The notes beneath the pieces are model-generated. The model saw only the letters and a list, made by a program, of their open reading frames with translations, was not told the origin of the DNA and ran no database searches. Below, piece after piece: positions 38,561 through 48,291 of a DNA stretch of 64,000 bases (the first letter of the stretch is position 1; each line of letters starts with the position of its first letter). Where the stretch lies: the NCBI RefSeq assembly GCF_014641855.1, contig NZ_BMII01000025.1, forward strand, positions 1 through 64,000. Reading direction: 5' to 3'. The DNA is from Shewanella inventionis. GTDB taxonomy: Bacteria; Pseudomonadota; Gammaproteobacteria; Enterobacterales; Shewanellaceae. Position numbers and translations under genes: made by a program.

Positions 38561-40288
38561 ATGGCGATACCTCGTGATTTTATCAATGAGCTAATAGCTC
38601 GCATTGACATTGTCGATCTAATAGATCGCAAAGTTCCGTTGAAAAAAGCCGGTAAAAACCACTCGGCTTGTTGTCCTTTTCATAGTGAAAAATCACCCTC
38701 TTTTACCGTTAGCAGAGACAAGCAGTTTTATCACTGTTTTGGTTGCGGCGCCCACGGCAATGCAATTGACTTTGTCATGGAATACGATCGCCTCGAATTT
38801 GTTGATGCCATTGAAGAACTTGCAGGACAGCTTGGATTAGCAGTCCCAAGAGAACAAGGCACAGGGAAAAGACCGGATCAAGGACTCAGCCGCGATTTAT
38901 ATGAACTGATGGAAGAAGCCAATCTTTTCTATCAGAGTCAGTTAAGGCAGCATCCAGATAAGAAAAAAGTCGTCGATTATCTCGCATTTCGCGGTCTATC
39001 AGACGAGGTAGTAGAACAATTTGGTATTGGCTTTGCGCCAGACGGCTGGGATGGATTGCTTGGGCGTTACCGCCAAAATCAGGCAGCACAAGACAAATTG
39101 CTCACTGCAGGCATGTTAATTGCCAACGATAACGGCAAACGTTATGACCGTTTTCGCGACAGATTGATGTTCCCAATCCGTGACCGCAGAGGCCGCGTGG
39201 TTGGATTTGGAGGAAGAGTTTTGGGTGACGGTACCCCAAAATACTTGAATTCTCCAGAAACGCCCATATTTCATAAGGGTAATGAGCTTTATGGTTTATA
39301 TGAACTCAAACAGAAACATCGCGATCCACAGCACGTTTTAATTGTTGAAGGTTACATGGATGTCGTCGCCCTGGCACAATTTGGGGTAGATTACGCAGTG
39401 GCCTCACTTGGCACCTCAACCACGGCTGAACAATTTCAGTTGTTAGTGCGTAGTGCAAAACAAGTCATTTGTTGTTACGACGGTGACCAAGCAGGACGAG
39501 ACGCAGCATGGCGCGCGCTAGAAACCGCATTACCGCTGCTAAAACCTGGTGACCAAGTTAAATTTATGTTTTTGCCACAAGGCGAAGACCCTGACACCAT
39601 GGTCAGAAAAATAGGCAAAGAAGCATTTGAAGCCTTAATGCACAACGCCTTGCTATTACCAGAGTTTTTGTTTGATACATTAAGTAACAATCATGGCTCA
39701 GATAAAGGCGCATTGGCCAAACAAGCTATTTCGCTGATCGAAAAAGTACAAGATACTGTACTGCAAAATTTATTGTTAGAAAACCTAGCACACAAATTGG
39801 GCATGAACAGTAGCGAAGATTTAAAGAAAAAACTGGGATTTGCCGTAAACAAGGCCAAACCGCTCAACGCAAAAGGCCTACAAGGCCGTGGCACCCCGTT
39901 AAGGTTAGCCATTGCATTACTTGTTCAAAACCCAAGCCTTGGCTTTGGTTTAATTGAGCAACCGGCATTAGAGCGGCTACAAATGCCTGGTATAGAATTA
40001 CTAGCACACTTGCTAGAAATAACTCGAGAGCAATCGTTAAACAGCGCACAACTACTTGAACTACATAGAGAGCATGAACAAAAAAGCACTCTAACTAAAT
40101 TGGCCCAATGGGACCATCAAGTGGCGGATGAAAACGTATTGCCCGAGTTTAAGCAAACCTTGATATGGCTAAACAATCAATATATTGAACAGCTATATCA
40201 GGAGCTTAGTCTTAAACAGACGTTAACAAAAGACGAAAAGATTCAGCTAACCAAGCTGATTGCAATAATGAAAGGCACTTCAAAATAG
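38561..40288 (+). CDS. dnaG: DNA primase
   Basis: 575 residues. It makes RNA primers for replication. The N-terminal zinc site is CPFHSEKSPSFTV and CFGCG (about residues 40-65), the TOPRIM domain shows as LIVEGYMDVVALAQFG (about 261-276) with the later CYDGDQAGRDAAWRA, and the C-terminal third is the helicase-binding domain. It is 90 bp after yqeY and 151 bp before rpoD. Confidence 0.97.
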   Translation: MAIPRDFINELIARIDIVDLIDRKVPLKKAGKNHSACCPFHSEKSPSFTVSRDKQFYHCFGCGAHGNAIDFVMEYDRLEFVDAIEELAGQLGLAVPREQGTGKRPDQGLSRDLYELMEEANLFYQSQLRQHPDKKKVVDYLAFRGLSDEVVEQFGIGFAPDGWDGLLGRYRQNQAAQDKLLTAGMLIANDNGKRYDRFRDRLMFPIRDRRGRVVGFGGRVLGDGTPKYLNSPETPIFHKGNELYGLYELKQKHRDPQHVLIVEGYMDVVALAQFGVDYAVASLGTSTTAEQFQLLVRSAKQVICCYDGDQAGRDAAWRALETALPLLKPGDQVKFMFLPQGEDPDTMVRKIGKEAFEALMHNALLLPEFLFDTLSNNHGSDKGALAKQAISLIEKVQDTVLQNLLLENLAHKLGMNSSEDLKKKLGFAVNKAKPLNAKGLQGRGTPLRLAIALLVQNPSLGFGLIEQPALERLQMPGIELLAHLLEITREQSLNSAQLLELHREHEQKSTLTKLAQWDHQVADENVLPEFKQTLIWLNNQYIEQLYQELSLKQTLTKDEKIQLTKLIAIMKGTSK

Positions 40289-40438
40289 TACCCAATTATT
40301 AATCAATAATCTGCGTACAAAACGGTGCCACGGACTAGCTAAGATTAGTCCACACAGTTATAATTGACGATTTGCGCGCCACTTAGCATAGCTAAATGGC
40401 CTATCGTTTTATCAGTTACCCAAACTTGGATGATATCT

Positions 40439-42292
40439 ATGGATCACACTCCGCAGTCGCAACTCAAACTGTTGCTCGCTAAAGGTAAAGAGCAAGGTTA
40501 CCTAACCTATGCTGAAGTGAACGACCACTTACCAGCAGACATGGTCGATTCAGATCAGATTGAAGATATTATCCAGATGATAAATGACATGGGTATCCGC
40601 GTTTTTGAAGAAGCGCCAGATGCCGATGACATGATGATGTCGGAAGACAACACAGACGAAGACGCGGCAGAAGAAGCTGCTGCAGCACTCGCTACCGTTG
40701 AAAGTGAGTTAGGCCGTACCACAGACCCTGTACGTATGTACATGCGCGAAATGGGTACAGTAGAGCTACTTACTCGCGAAGGCGAAATTGTTATTGCAAA
40801 GCGTATCGAAGAAGGTATTAACACAGTACAGAGTTCTGTCAGTGAATACCCTCAAGCTATCGCAATGATCTTAGAGCAATTCGACCAGTACGAAGCTGAC
40901 GAATTACGCTTGTCTGATATTATCTCTGGATTTATCAATCCTGACGAAGACGATGTTGCACCAACAGCAACAAACGTTGGCTCTGAATTATCTGATGACG
41001 ATCGTAACGACGACGATGACGACGATGATGATGACGATGACGACGATGACAGCGGTGATGATGAGGATGAAGGCAACAAAGGCCCAGATCCTGAAGAAGC
41101 CAAAGAAAAGTTTACTCAACTAAGAGAAGCTTACGAAAAAAGCTTAGCCATTATTGCTGAAAAAGGCCGTGATCACCCTGAAGCTATCGGTTCATTATTT
41201 GTTATCGGTGAATTATTCAAAGAATTCCGTCTAGTACCTAAACAGTTTGACCGTTTAGTGAAAAACATGCGCAACATGATGGATCGCGTTCGCGTTCAAG
41301 AGCGTCTAGTGATCAAGCTTTGTGTTGAACAAGCTAAAATGCCGAAGAAAAACTTCATTAAAGCATTTACCGGCAACGAAACGAACTTAGATTGGTTTAA
41401 CGCAGAAAAAGCCAGTACTAAGCCGTACGCTAAAGGTCTTCGAATGATTGAAGACGACGTCGCGCGTTGTGTTGGTAAATTAGCCGCAATTGAAGAAGAA
41501 ACCGATTTAACTATCGCTGGCATTAAAGACATTAACCGTCGTATGTCAATTGGTGAAGCCAAAGCACGTCGTGCTAAGAAAGAAATGGTTGAAGCCAACT
41601 TACGTCTTGTTATCTCTATTGCTAAAAAGTACACCAACCGTGGCTTACAGTTCCTTGACTTAATTCAGGAAGGTAACATCGGCTTGATGAAAGCTGTAGA
41701 TAAATTTGAATACCGTCGTGGTTATAAGTTCTCAACTTATGCAACTTGGTGGATCCGTCAGGCGATTACTCGCTCGATTGCTGACCAGGCACGTACAATC
41801 CGTATTCCAGTACACATGATCGAAACCATCAACAAGCTGAACCGTATTTCACGTCAAATGCTTCAAGAAATGGGCCGCGAGCCGTCTCCTGAAGAATTGG
41901 CAGAACGTATGATGATGCCTGAAGATAAAATTCGTAAGGTACTAAAAATCGCTAAAGAGCCAATCTCAATGGAAACCCCAATCGGTGACGATGAAGATTC
42001 GCATTTAGGTGATTTTATCGAGGATACCACCCTCGAGTTACCATTAGACTCAGCCACAAGCGAAAGTCTAAAAAACGCAACACACGAAGTCCTAGCAGGC
42101 CTAACAGCCCGTGAAGCCAAAGTACTGCGTATGCGTTTTGGTATCGACATGAACACCGACCACACATTAGAAGAAGTGGGCAAACAGTTTGACGTAACAC
42201 GTGAGCGTATTCGTCAGATTGAAGCTAAAGCGTTACGTAAGTTACGCCACCCTTCTCGCTCAGAAATCTTAAAATCGTTCTTAGACGAATAA
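40439..42292 (+). CDS. rpoD: RNA polymerase sigma-70 factor RpoD
   Basis: 617 residues from the ATG at 40439 ([17 protein letters not shown]); the longer frame from 40364 has no family sequence. Regions 1.1, 1.2, 2, 3 and 4 are all present: [18 protein letters not shown] (1.2), [20 protein letters not shown] and [15 protein letters not shown] (2), and [20 protein letters not shown] (4.2). The nonconserved region near residues 185-212 holds a run of about 14 aspartates, longer than usual and encoded by GAY repeats. A terminator follows at 42314. Confidence 0.98.
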   Translation: MDHTPQSQLKLLLAKGKEQGYLTYAEVNDHLPADMVDSDQIEDIIQMINDMGIRVFEEAPDADDMMMSEDNTDEDAAEEAAAALATVESELGRTTDPVRMYMREMGTVELLTREGEIVIAKRIEEGINTVQSSVSEYPQAIAMILEQFDQYEADELRLSDIISGFINPDEDDVAPTATNVGSELSDDDRNDDDDDDDDDDDDDDSGDDEDEGNKGPDPEEAKEKFTQLREAYEKSLAIIAEKGRDHPEAIGSLFVIGELFKEFRLVPKQFDRLVKNMRNMMDRVRVQERLVIKLCVEQAKMPKKNFIKAFTGNETNLDWFNAEKASTKPYAKGLRMIEDDVARCVGKLAAIEEETDLTIAGIKDINRRMSIGEAKARRAKKEMVEANLRLVISIAKKYTNRGLQFLDLIQEGNIGLMKAVDKFEYRRGYKFSTYATWWIRQAITRSIADQARTIRIPVHMIETINKLNRISRQMLQEMGREPSPEELAERMMMPEDKIRKVLKIAKEPISMETPIGDDEDSHLGDFIEDTTLELPLDSATSESLKNATHEVLAGLTAREAKVLRMRFGIDMNTDHTLEEVGKQFDVTRERIRQIEAKALRKLRHPSRSEILKSFLDE

Positions 42293-42313
42293 GCTTATTT
42301 GAGTTATCTTTGG

Positions 42314-42341
42314 TAAAAACCTGCTTCGGCAGGTTTTTTTA
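42314..42341 (+). terminator. Terminator of the rpoD operon
   Basis: AAAAACCTGC and GCAGGTTTTTTT pair around TTCG. It is 21 bp after the rpoD stop. Confidence 0.92.
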
Positions 42342-42373
42342 TACTTTTTATTTAAAGCACTAAAAGCTTCTTA

Positions 42374-42568
42374 ACCTCAACTCTGGATAAGAGATGTATT
42401 GATAACGATATAAATCAATAGATTGACTAAAATCCACTGTCAAGCTTGTGATTTGTTTTGCTAACAAGGCGAATTAACGCGTCAATAGCTAGCCTATTGC
42501 AAGTTAATTCAACGCAGTGAGGAAGGCAAAGGACTGCTTGAAAGGCGTTTGTTATCCAGAGCTGAGGT
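42374..42568. mobile_element. 195-bp MITE, copy 2, downstream of rpoD
   Basis: Same ends and length as the copy at 15257-15451. It has a perfect 6-bp target duplication TTCTTA (42368-42373 and 42569-42574). The two copies differ by only a couple of bases (for example TTGGTT/TTTGTT), suggesting recent mobility. Confidence 0.92.
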
Positions 42569-42744
42569 TTCTTACTCACTTTTAATACAAACAACTCAGC
42601 ACAATATCATTCGTTGCAGCAAGTTAACGCCATTTACCTTGAGAAAATGGCTATCACAGTTGCCATTATTTGCCTTAAATAGGACAAAACTGCTTAACAG
42701 ATAACCAATTGAAACAAGATAAGTAAATAGTGCTCAAAACACGG

Positions 42745-42773
42745 GTGACAAGCGCGAACAAACTTCGTATACT
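42745..42773 (+). promoter_or_regulatory. Promoter of tRNA-Ile2
   Basis: GTGACA (42745-42750) and TATACT (42768-42773) with a 17-base spacer, about 37 bases before the tRNA. The near-perfect -10 fits a stable RNA gene. Confidence 0.7.
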
Positions 42774-42809
42774 TTCACCCGCTTTCGATAGTGACGACTA
42801 TCTTAAGTC

Positions 42810-42886
42810 GGCCCCTTAGCTCAGTTGGTTAGAGCATACGACTCATAATCGTCAGGTCCCCAGTTCAAGTCTGGGAGGGGCCACCA
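42810..42886 (+). tRNA. ileX: tRNA-Ile2 (anticodon CAT, lysidine-modified)
   Basis: 77 bases including the encoded CCA. Acceptor GGCCCCT pairs with AGGGGCC, the anticodon loop is CTCATAA, and the T arm TTCAAGT is regular. CAT could mean tRNA-Met, but the body matches E. coli ileX, not metT, and ileX also lies next to rpoD in E. coli. After TilS converts C34 to lysidine it would read AUA. Confidence 0.88.
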
Positions 42887-42894
42887 ATTCAGAT

Positions 42895-42927
42895 AAGCCG
42901 CAGCAATTTATATTGCTGCGGCTTTTT
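42895..42927 (+). terminator. Terminator of the tRNA gene
   Basis: AAGCCGCAGCAAT pairs with ATTGCTGCGGCTT around TTAT, then TTTT. It starts 9 bases after the tRNA. Confidence 0.92.
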
Positions 42928-43002
42928 CGTTTATGATTTCTCGGTGCTGTAATAGATGCTGAAGGCCAAATATACTCTGTATAATCAGTAAACATACCTG
43001 TT

Positions 43003-43128
43003 ATATCAATCAGGATAATAAGCGATCAGAAATTGCAGCAAGCTAATTGTTCTACCTTCAAAATTTATAACAACGTTATAAGCGATGTTAACCAGTAGCA
43101 ATGATCACATTCTTGTGCTGATTGATAT
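43003..43128. repeat. Repeat A, copy 3 (intact ends)
   Basis: ATATCAATCAG at the left and CTGATTGATAT at the right form an 11-bp perfect terminal inverted repeat. The interior matches the copies at 15169 and 27670 and shows the unoccupied target TTAACCAGTA of the 195-bp MITE. At 126 bp it is probably a MITE itself. No gene is seen in 42887-43209. Confidence 0.82.
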
Positions 43129-43209
43129 TACTTGGCAAGCTAAAAAATGCCCTGTTATTCGAAAATCATTTTCCAATTAAACGATGACCATTTATTGGAC
43201 GCTTTAACG

Positions 43210-43932
43210 TTACCCCTTACGCACATACAGTGGGTTTTTCTCTAAATGTGCCTGTGCTGCCGTAATAGCGATAACCGCTTTAGAGTTAAATTCGCGTTGG
43301 TATAAGGTGTAAACAACAATTAAGCTAGCCACGATAAACATATATGGATGAATAAACCAACATAACGCGGCCATTGAATAATAGTAAGAACGCAGGCCAT
43401 AATTGTAAGAATGAGCGGCCTGATCTTGCACCACCGCCATTTGCCTAGCATAGGCAAGTAGGTTTTTATCTGTGCCTGTTTTATCGAGCGGCACAGCCCC
43501 AATCATCACGTTAACAAAACCATATTGACGCATAGACCAGGTAAATTGAAAAAACGCTAACACAAAAATACCCGCCAGCATGCCAAGCTTAACTTGGACT
43601 AAAGCATGGTTAGGTGGGGCGGTAAACGGAATAGACGCAATAACGGTTTCAAGCTTTTCAACTTGCGAAAATAAGGTCAACACACCCGCGAGTACCAGCA
43701 GAGTCGTTGAGGCGAAAAAAGCAATATTGCGCTCTAGGTTTGCCAGTAAAGCAGCTTCAGCTACCCTGACCTCTTTAGCTATCACCTGCGACATCCATAA
43801 TATTCGCTGTTGGTGCATCACCCTGGCAATACAATTGGTGGTTTTGGCTTTTCGTCTAGCAAAGCTGGTGTATCCAACCCAACTGATTAAAAAAACAATC
43901 AAGGCTAATGAGTCAGACCATGAAATCACCAT
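43210..43932 (-). CDS. DUF599 domain-containing membrane protein
   Basis: 240 residues. The DUF599 family is recognised by SLALIVFLISWVGYTSFARR at the N-terminus, MHQQRILWMSQVIAKEVRVAE, GLRSYYYSMAALCWFIHPY and a C-terminal short tail. Four membrane segments are present. No function is known for the family. It is a single gene with no close partner. Confidence 0.85.
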   Translation of the reverse strand: MVISWSDSLALIVFLISWVGYTSFARRKAKTTNCIARVMHQQRILWMSQVIAKEVRVAEAALLANLERNIAFFASTTLLVLAGVLTLFSQVEKLETVIASIPFTAPPNHALVQVKLGMLAGIFVLAFFQFTWSMRQYGFVNVMIGAVPLDKTGTDKNLLAYARQMAVVQDQAAHSYNYGLRSYYYSMAALCWFIHPYMFIVASLIVVYTLYQREFNSKAVIAITAAQAHLEKNPLYVRKG

Positions 43933-44007
43933 GCAAATATTCCTTTTTAAACTAAATCAATAGATTGATTATGCATCAGTTTTTATCACCCTTAAATGAG
44001 TTTTTAG

Positions 44008-44667
44008 CTAAAAAGGGCTGGTACAAATACATTTCATCTTAGTGTTAGTCACTGGGTGGATAAAATCTAGGGTTGTCGCGTGCAAGAGTAACCGAGATGA
44101 CATTTGCTGTGATTGCTCATTGCGGTATAAATCGCAGCCTAAAATGGGGTGTCCCATACTCAGGCTATGGATCCGCAATTGATGTGTACGACCTGTAACT
44201 GGCGTAAAAATAACCTTTGTCGATTCCCCTTTGGGGTGCCTATCTATTACCTGATATTGGCTATAAGCAGGCTTACCTGTGTTATGGCAAATTTTCATCA
44301 ACGGAAAGTTGTCGACATCTTTGGCAATGGGTAAATCAATCACCCCCTCATTATCCGCAACAAGTCCTTGCAACATTGCTGTATAGGTTTTGGCAATCGT
44401 GCGCTGCTGAAATTGCTGAGTAAGTAAACCGTTTACGTGTTTATTCAGCGCCACCAGCATAATGCCTGATGTGCCAAAATCGAGGCGATGCAATAACGTG
44501 GCACTTGGATAATCTTGCACTAAACGATAATGCACTGAGTCTTTATTTAACGGATTTTTACCAGACAGGCTCAATAGCCCTGAAGGTTTGTTGATTAGCA
44601 GTATGTGTTCATCTTGGTATAACACCTCAATAACACCGTGACAGGGTGGCGCAATAAATTCAGACAT
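44008..44667 (-). CDS. rluA: RluA-family 23S rRNA/tRNA pseudouridine synthase
   Basis: 219 residues, the same length as E. coli RluA. It converts uridine to pseudouridine in 23S rRNA (U746) and some tRNAs. Core blocks: HILLINKPSGLLSLSGKNP, the catalytic-aspartate motif LLHRLDFGTSGIMLVAL (about residues 59-75), and GRTHQLRIHSLSMGHPILG. No S4 domain is present, as expected for RluA. Confidence 0.92.
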   Translation of the reverse strand: MSEFIAPPCHGVIEVLYQDEHILLINKPSGLLSLSGKNPLNKDSVHYRLVQDYPSATLLHRLDFGTSGIMLVALNKHVNGLLTQQFQQRTIAKTYTAMLQGLVADNEGVIDLPIAKDVDNFPLMKICHNTGKPAYSQYQVIDRHPKGESTKVIFTPVTGRTHQLRIHSLSMGHPILGCDLYRNEQSQQMSSRLLLHATTLDFIHPVTNTKMKCICTSPF

Positions 44668-44756
44668 AATATTTTGATCATCAAATTATATCGCGATCAT
44701 AATTGCAAAGGTGACTCACTGGCCACCTTTGTATCATTAAAGTATCAAAAAATAAC

Positions 44757-46874
44757 CTAAGTACGCAAACGTCCAAGTTGTTGATGCTGCTGACGTACAA
44801 GCTCTGCAAGGCTGTCACTGCTTGATTGTGCTTCATCGGCAAGTTGAGATAACTCTGCCGCCGAGTCCGAAATACCGGTAATGTTACGGCTGACTTCTTC
44901 TGTTACAGCACTTTGCTGTTCTGCTGCGGTAGCAATATGCGTGACCTGGCTTGAAACCTCATCAATTTGCGACACTATTGCATTCAACGACTCCAAAGCC
45001 AATTGGGTTTGTTCAACAGCTTTGTTGGCGCCTTGCGCTCCTTTATCAATAATGTTCGACGCGTTTTTCACCTCTTTTTGTAGCGCGTCGATTAAAGTGC
45101 TGATCTCATCTGTTGACTGTTGCGTTCTTGAGGCAAGCGTTCTGACCTCGTCAGCCACAACAGCAAACCCTCGGCCCTGCTCTCCGGCCCGTGCTGCTTC
45201 AATGGCCGCATTTAACGCCAAAAGGTTTGTCTGCTCTGCAATAGCGCTAATCACGTCTAAAATACGGCTAATGTTACCACTGCTTTGGGCGACTAAATTA
45301 ACGGCTTGCTGCGCCTGGGCTGACTCTTTAGACATACCTTCAACAAACACCATGGCTTGAGTAAGGCGAGTTTCTCCGGCTTTAACGTTAACCGTCATCG
45401 ACTCGGTTTCCATTGCGGTTTGCTCAGACGCTTTTGCTACCTCAAGCGCTGTGGCGCTCATTTGATTTACCGCAGTGACCACACTTTCAATTTCGCTGTA
45501 CTGGCGATTAACGCTTTCGCGGGTGTGTTTGGCAATGTCGGCCGACTTGACACTCTCTTGTTGGGAACTGTCTGCCAGTATTTTTAACTCTGAAATTAAA
45601 TGGCGCAGTTTAGCAATAAAAGCATTAATACCACGGCCAAGGGCGATTAATTCTGCGTGAGCATCCACGTCGACGGTTTGAGTTAAATCCCCCTCTGCAC
45701 TAGCGAGGTTTTCCACTCTGGTTTGGATCATGTTTAGCGGGGCAATAATACTGCGTATTACCACACCAATAATAATCACGGCAATCACAGTCACCGCAAT
45801 ACCAATCATGAGTAGAAGTCCGCCTAACGACGCTTCCATTTCAGTCATGGCGTCATTCATATTATTAACGGCTAAAAAAGCCTGGCTTTTAGGTACTTCA
45901 ATAATCAAAGACCATGTCGCATTCGCAATCGGTATAGCAATTGGATACCCTACCGCAATGCTGTCTGGCTCGTTGACAAAACCCGATGTGTTATTTAGCG
46001 CTAATAATTTTTTAGCGAGTTCTGGCTTAACAGACTCGCTCAATGGACGAGCGAATTTTGTGTAATGGCTTGCAGCAACCACAAAACCTTTTTGGCTAAC
46101 CAACGTGACTTTAGCTTGCCCTTGATACAGGCTTTTAGACAGTTGCATAATCATGGTTTGAAATAGGGGTAAGTTAATGTCTACGCCAACCAATCCCTTA
46201 AATTGATTATCGACCACAACAGGCACAGTTAACGAGGTCATTAATGCATTATTGCCTGGCGTAATTTCATAGAGGTAAGGCTCCATTAAACAAGGCTGTT
46301 TTGCATCTTTTGCGCATAAATACCATTCAGCTTCTCTAATGCCAAACTCATTAAGGGTGTCTTTATATTTTTCTGCGGCATCATCAATTTGGATTTGCTC
46401 AATGTTGCCATTACTATCTCGGGCGTAATATATCTCTAATGTTCCAGAGTTAACCACACTGTGACTGCTCCCCATACGGTAACTATCATCAAGATTATCG
46501 TAACCATTAGGCTCAAATTGCGCATACATTGAAGACACTTGTTGGTTTTTTTGCAAAATGGCAGCAAGCGATAGTTCAAGTCGTTCGCGGGTTATCGGAT
46601 CGGTTTTCGACGTTTGTTCAATTAACCCAGTAAATGAGTATGGAATGCGATACGCCTCGTTAATAAAACCAGCAACGCGCTCACCATATTCACCCGCCCT
46701 AGCCGATAACTTATCGTTAATTTCTTGCTGTAAAGCCACTTCAACTTCGGCGGCTAGCGTATTATTTTTCTCTTTGAGCACAACCCACAAACTGATTGAG
46801 AGTGTAATGACGGTGGCAATAAACAGTGTTGATGTTATCCATAACAACTTTGACCTAATGGATAATGCTTTCAT
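44757..46874 (-). CDS. Methyl-accepting chemotaxis protein with dCache-type sensor
   Basis: 705 residues. A membrane helix ([21 protein letters not shown], about residues 9-29) starts the protein, then a large periplasmic double-Cache domain ([12 protein letters not shown] to [11 protein letters not shown]), a second helix ([21 protein letters not shown], about 355-375), a HAMP domain, and the signalling hairpin whose tip reads [20 protein letters not shown]. It should be inner-membrane and bind a small ligand outside, but the ligand is not evident. A neighbour to the polyamine island by position only. Confidence 0.95.
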   Translation of the reverse strand: MKALSIRSKLLWITSTLFIATVITLSISLWVVLKEKNNTLAAEVEVALQQEINDKLSARAGEYGERVAGFINEAYRIPYSFTGLIEQTSKTDPITRERLELSLAAILQKNQQVSSMYAQFEPNGYDNLDDSYRMGSSHSVVNSGTLEIYYARDSNGNIEQIQIDDAAEKYKDTLNEFGIREAEWYLCAKDAKQPCLMEPYLYEITPGNNALMTSLTVPVVVDNQFKGLVGVDINLPLFQTMIMQLSKSLYQGQAKVTLVSQKGFVVAASHYTKFARPLSESVKPELAKKLLALNNTSGFVNEPDSIAVGYPIAIPIANATWSLIIEVPKSQAFLAVNNMNDAMTEMEASLGGLLLMIGIAVTVIAVIIIGVVIRSIIAPLNMIQTRVENLASAEGDLTQTVDVDAHAELIALGRGINAFIAKLRHLISELKILADSSQQESVKSADIAKHTRESVNRQYSEIESVVTAVNQMSATALEVAKASEQTAMETESMTVNVKAGETRLTQAMVFVEGMSKESAQAQQAVNLVAQSSGNISRILDVISAIAEQTNLLALNAAIEAARAGEQGRGFAVVADEVRTLASRTQQSTDEISTLIDALQKEVKNASNIIDKGAQGANKAVEQTQLALESLNAIVSQIDEVSSQVTHIATAAEQQSAVTEEVSRNITGISDSAAELSQLADEAQSSSDSLAELVRQQHQQLGRLRT

Positions 46875-46954
46875 TTATGCAAACTCCCAATTGAAAATAC
46901 AGCTAGTACTAAAGTGTAGTCGTGTTTTATATAAAATAACCAAACGGCTAAAAA

Positions 46955-46980
46955 AAATCCCGCTAAAAGCGGGATTTAAT
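46955..46980 (-). terminator. Terminator after gabT
   Basis: ATCCCGC and GCGGGAT pair around TAAAA. On the minus strand it is followed by TTTTTTTT. It ends the puuB-gabD-gabT transcript before the chemoreceptor. Confidence 0.85.
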
Positions 46981-47002
46981 TGATCATTTTTCAAACAGCA
47001 CC

Positions 47003-48280
47003 TTAAGACGTAAACACAGCTTGAAATGTGCCATCCATAATCGCTAACCCAGCCTCTATTTGCGCATCTGGTGCCGTTAGAGGCACCAAAACGCGAATAA
47101 CATTACCGTAGGTGCCACAAGACAATAAAATCAAACCACGGCTGCGAGCCTCCGCTAAAATTTTAGCGCTGTATTGCGGTGCAGGTTGGCCATCTTCCAT
47201 CAATTCAATGGCGATCATCGCGCCTAAACCACGCACATCTGCAATTTGCGGATATTTAGCCTGCATATCGGTTAATGCAGATTTAAGCTTATTGCCAACA
47301 TCATTTGCACGAGCTAACAGTTGCTCTTCTTCAAACACTTCAATCACTGCAAGGGCAGCAGCACAGGCTAACGGGCTACCGCCATAAGTGCCACCGAGAC
47401 CGCCAGCGGTGATCGCGTCCATCACCTCTGCTTTACCAGTAATACCCGACAACGGAAAACCGCCCGCGATAGACTTAGCAAAGGTGGTAATGTCTGCAGC
47501 AACACCCATTTGCTCCATCGCAAAAAAGGTGCCTGTGCGGCCAGCGCCGGTTTGCACTTCATCGGCAATAAGCACAATGCCATGGTTGTCGCACAACTCT
47601 CGTAAACGCTTCATAAACGATGGCGTAGCAGCATAAAAACCGCCCTCACCTTGCACTGGCTCTAAAATAATAGCCGCTATGTCACTTGGCTCAGCGTCAT
47701 TTTTAAAAATACGTTCAATTGACTCAATCGCATCGTCTTCACTCACGCCATGCATTTCACAAGGAAACTCTGCACGAAACACATTGGCAGACATTAATCC
47801 CATACCTTTACTGTATGGCGCGACCTTACCCGTTAGGGCAAGCGCAGCCATGGTACGGCCATGGTAACCTGAGGTAAATGCAATCACACCTGCTCGTTTT
47901 GTGTAAGCTCTTGCCACTTTTACGGCGTTTTCTACCGCTTCAGAACCACTGGTGAATAGCGCTGTCTTTTTGGCGAAATCGCCTGGCACTAGGTGATTCA
48001 ATTTTTCACACACCGCAATATAACTTTCATAACCTAGTACCATAAAGCAAGTATGCGAAAAGGCATTTAGCTGCTCTGCCACCGCGGCTTTAACTTTAGG
48101 ATGCAAATGCCCAGTATTGAGCACCGCTATGCCTCCAGCAAAATCAATATACTCGCGACCTTCAACGTCCCACACTGTGGCGTTTTCAGCACGTTCAGTA
48201 AAAATAGGGTGAATTTGCCCAACACCTTGAGCTACTGCCGCCTGGCGACGAGCCATTAGTCCATCATTTGTTTTAGTCAT
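47003..48280 (-). CDS. gabT: 4-aminobutyrate--2-oxoglutarate transaminase
   Basis: 425 residues from the ATG at 48280, with GAGAG upstream; the frame extends to 48307 but that lies in gabD's 3' end. It turns GABA and 2-oxoglutarate into succinate semialdehyde and glutamate. Class III aminotransferase marks: FTSGSEAVENAVKVAR, LIADEVQTGAGRTGTFFAM, and the PLP lysine in TTFAKSIAGGFPLSG (about residue 268). Twelve bp after gabD, so they are co-transcribed. Confidence 0.94.
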   Translation of the reverse strand: MTKTNDGLMARRQAAVAQGVGQIHPIFTERAENATVWDVEGREYIDFAGGIAVLNTGHLHPKVKAAVAEQLNAFSHTCFMVLGYESYIAVCEKLNHLVPGDFAKKTALFTSGSEAVENAVKVARAYTKRAGVIAFTSGYHGRTMAALALTGKVAPYSKGMGLMSANVFRAEFPCEMHGVSEDDAIESIERIFKNDAEPSDIAAIILEPVQGEGGFYAATPSFMKRLRELCDNHGIVLIADEVQTGAGRTGTFFAMEQMGVAADITTFAKSIAGGFPLSGITGKAEVMDAITAGGLGGTYGGSPLACAAALAVIEVFEEEQLLARANDVGNKLKSALTDMQAKYPQIADVRGLGAMIAIELMEDGQPAPQYSAKILAEARSRGLILLSCGTYGNVIRVLVPLTAPDAQIEAGLAIMDGTFQAVFTS

Positions 48281-48291
48281 TAGCCACTCTC

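Noticed and set aside
40852..41103. Serine-rich minus-strand ORF opposite rpoD
   Set aside because: It is the antisense of the aspartate tract in rpoD; the serine run is an artefact of GAY codons.
42810..42886. tRNA-Met with CAT anticodon
   Set aside because: The acceptor and body match tRNA-Ile2 (ileX), and rpoD is its neighbour in E. coli too.
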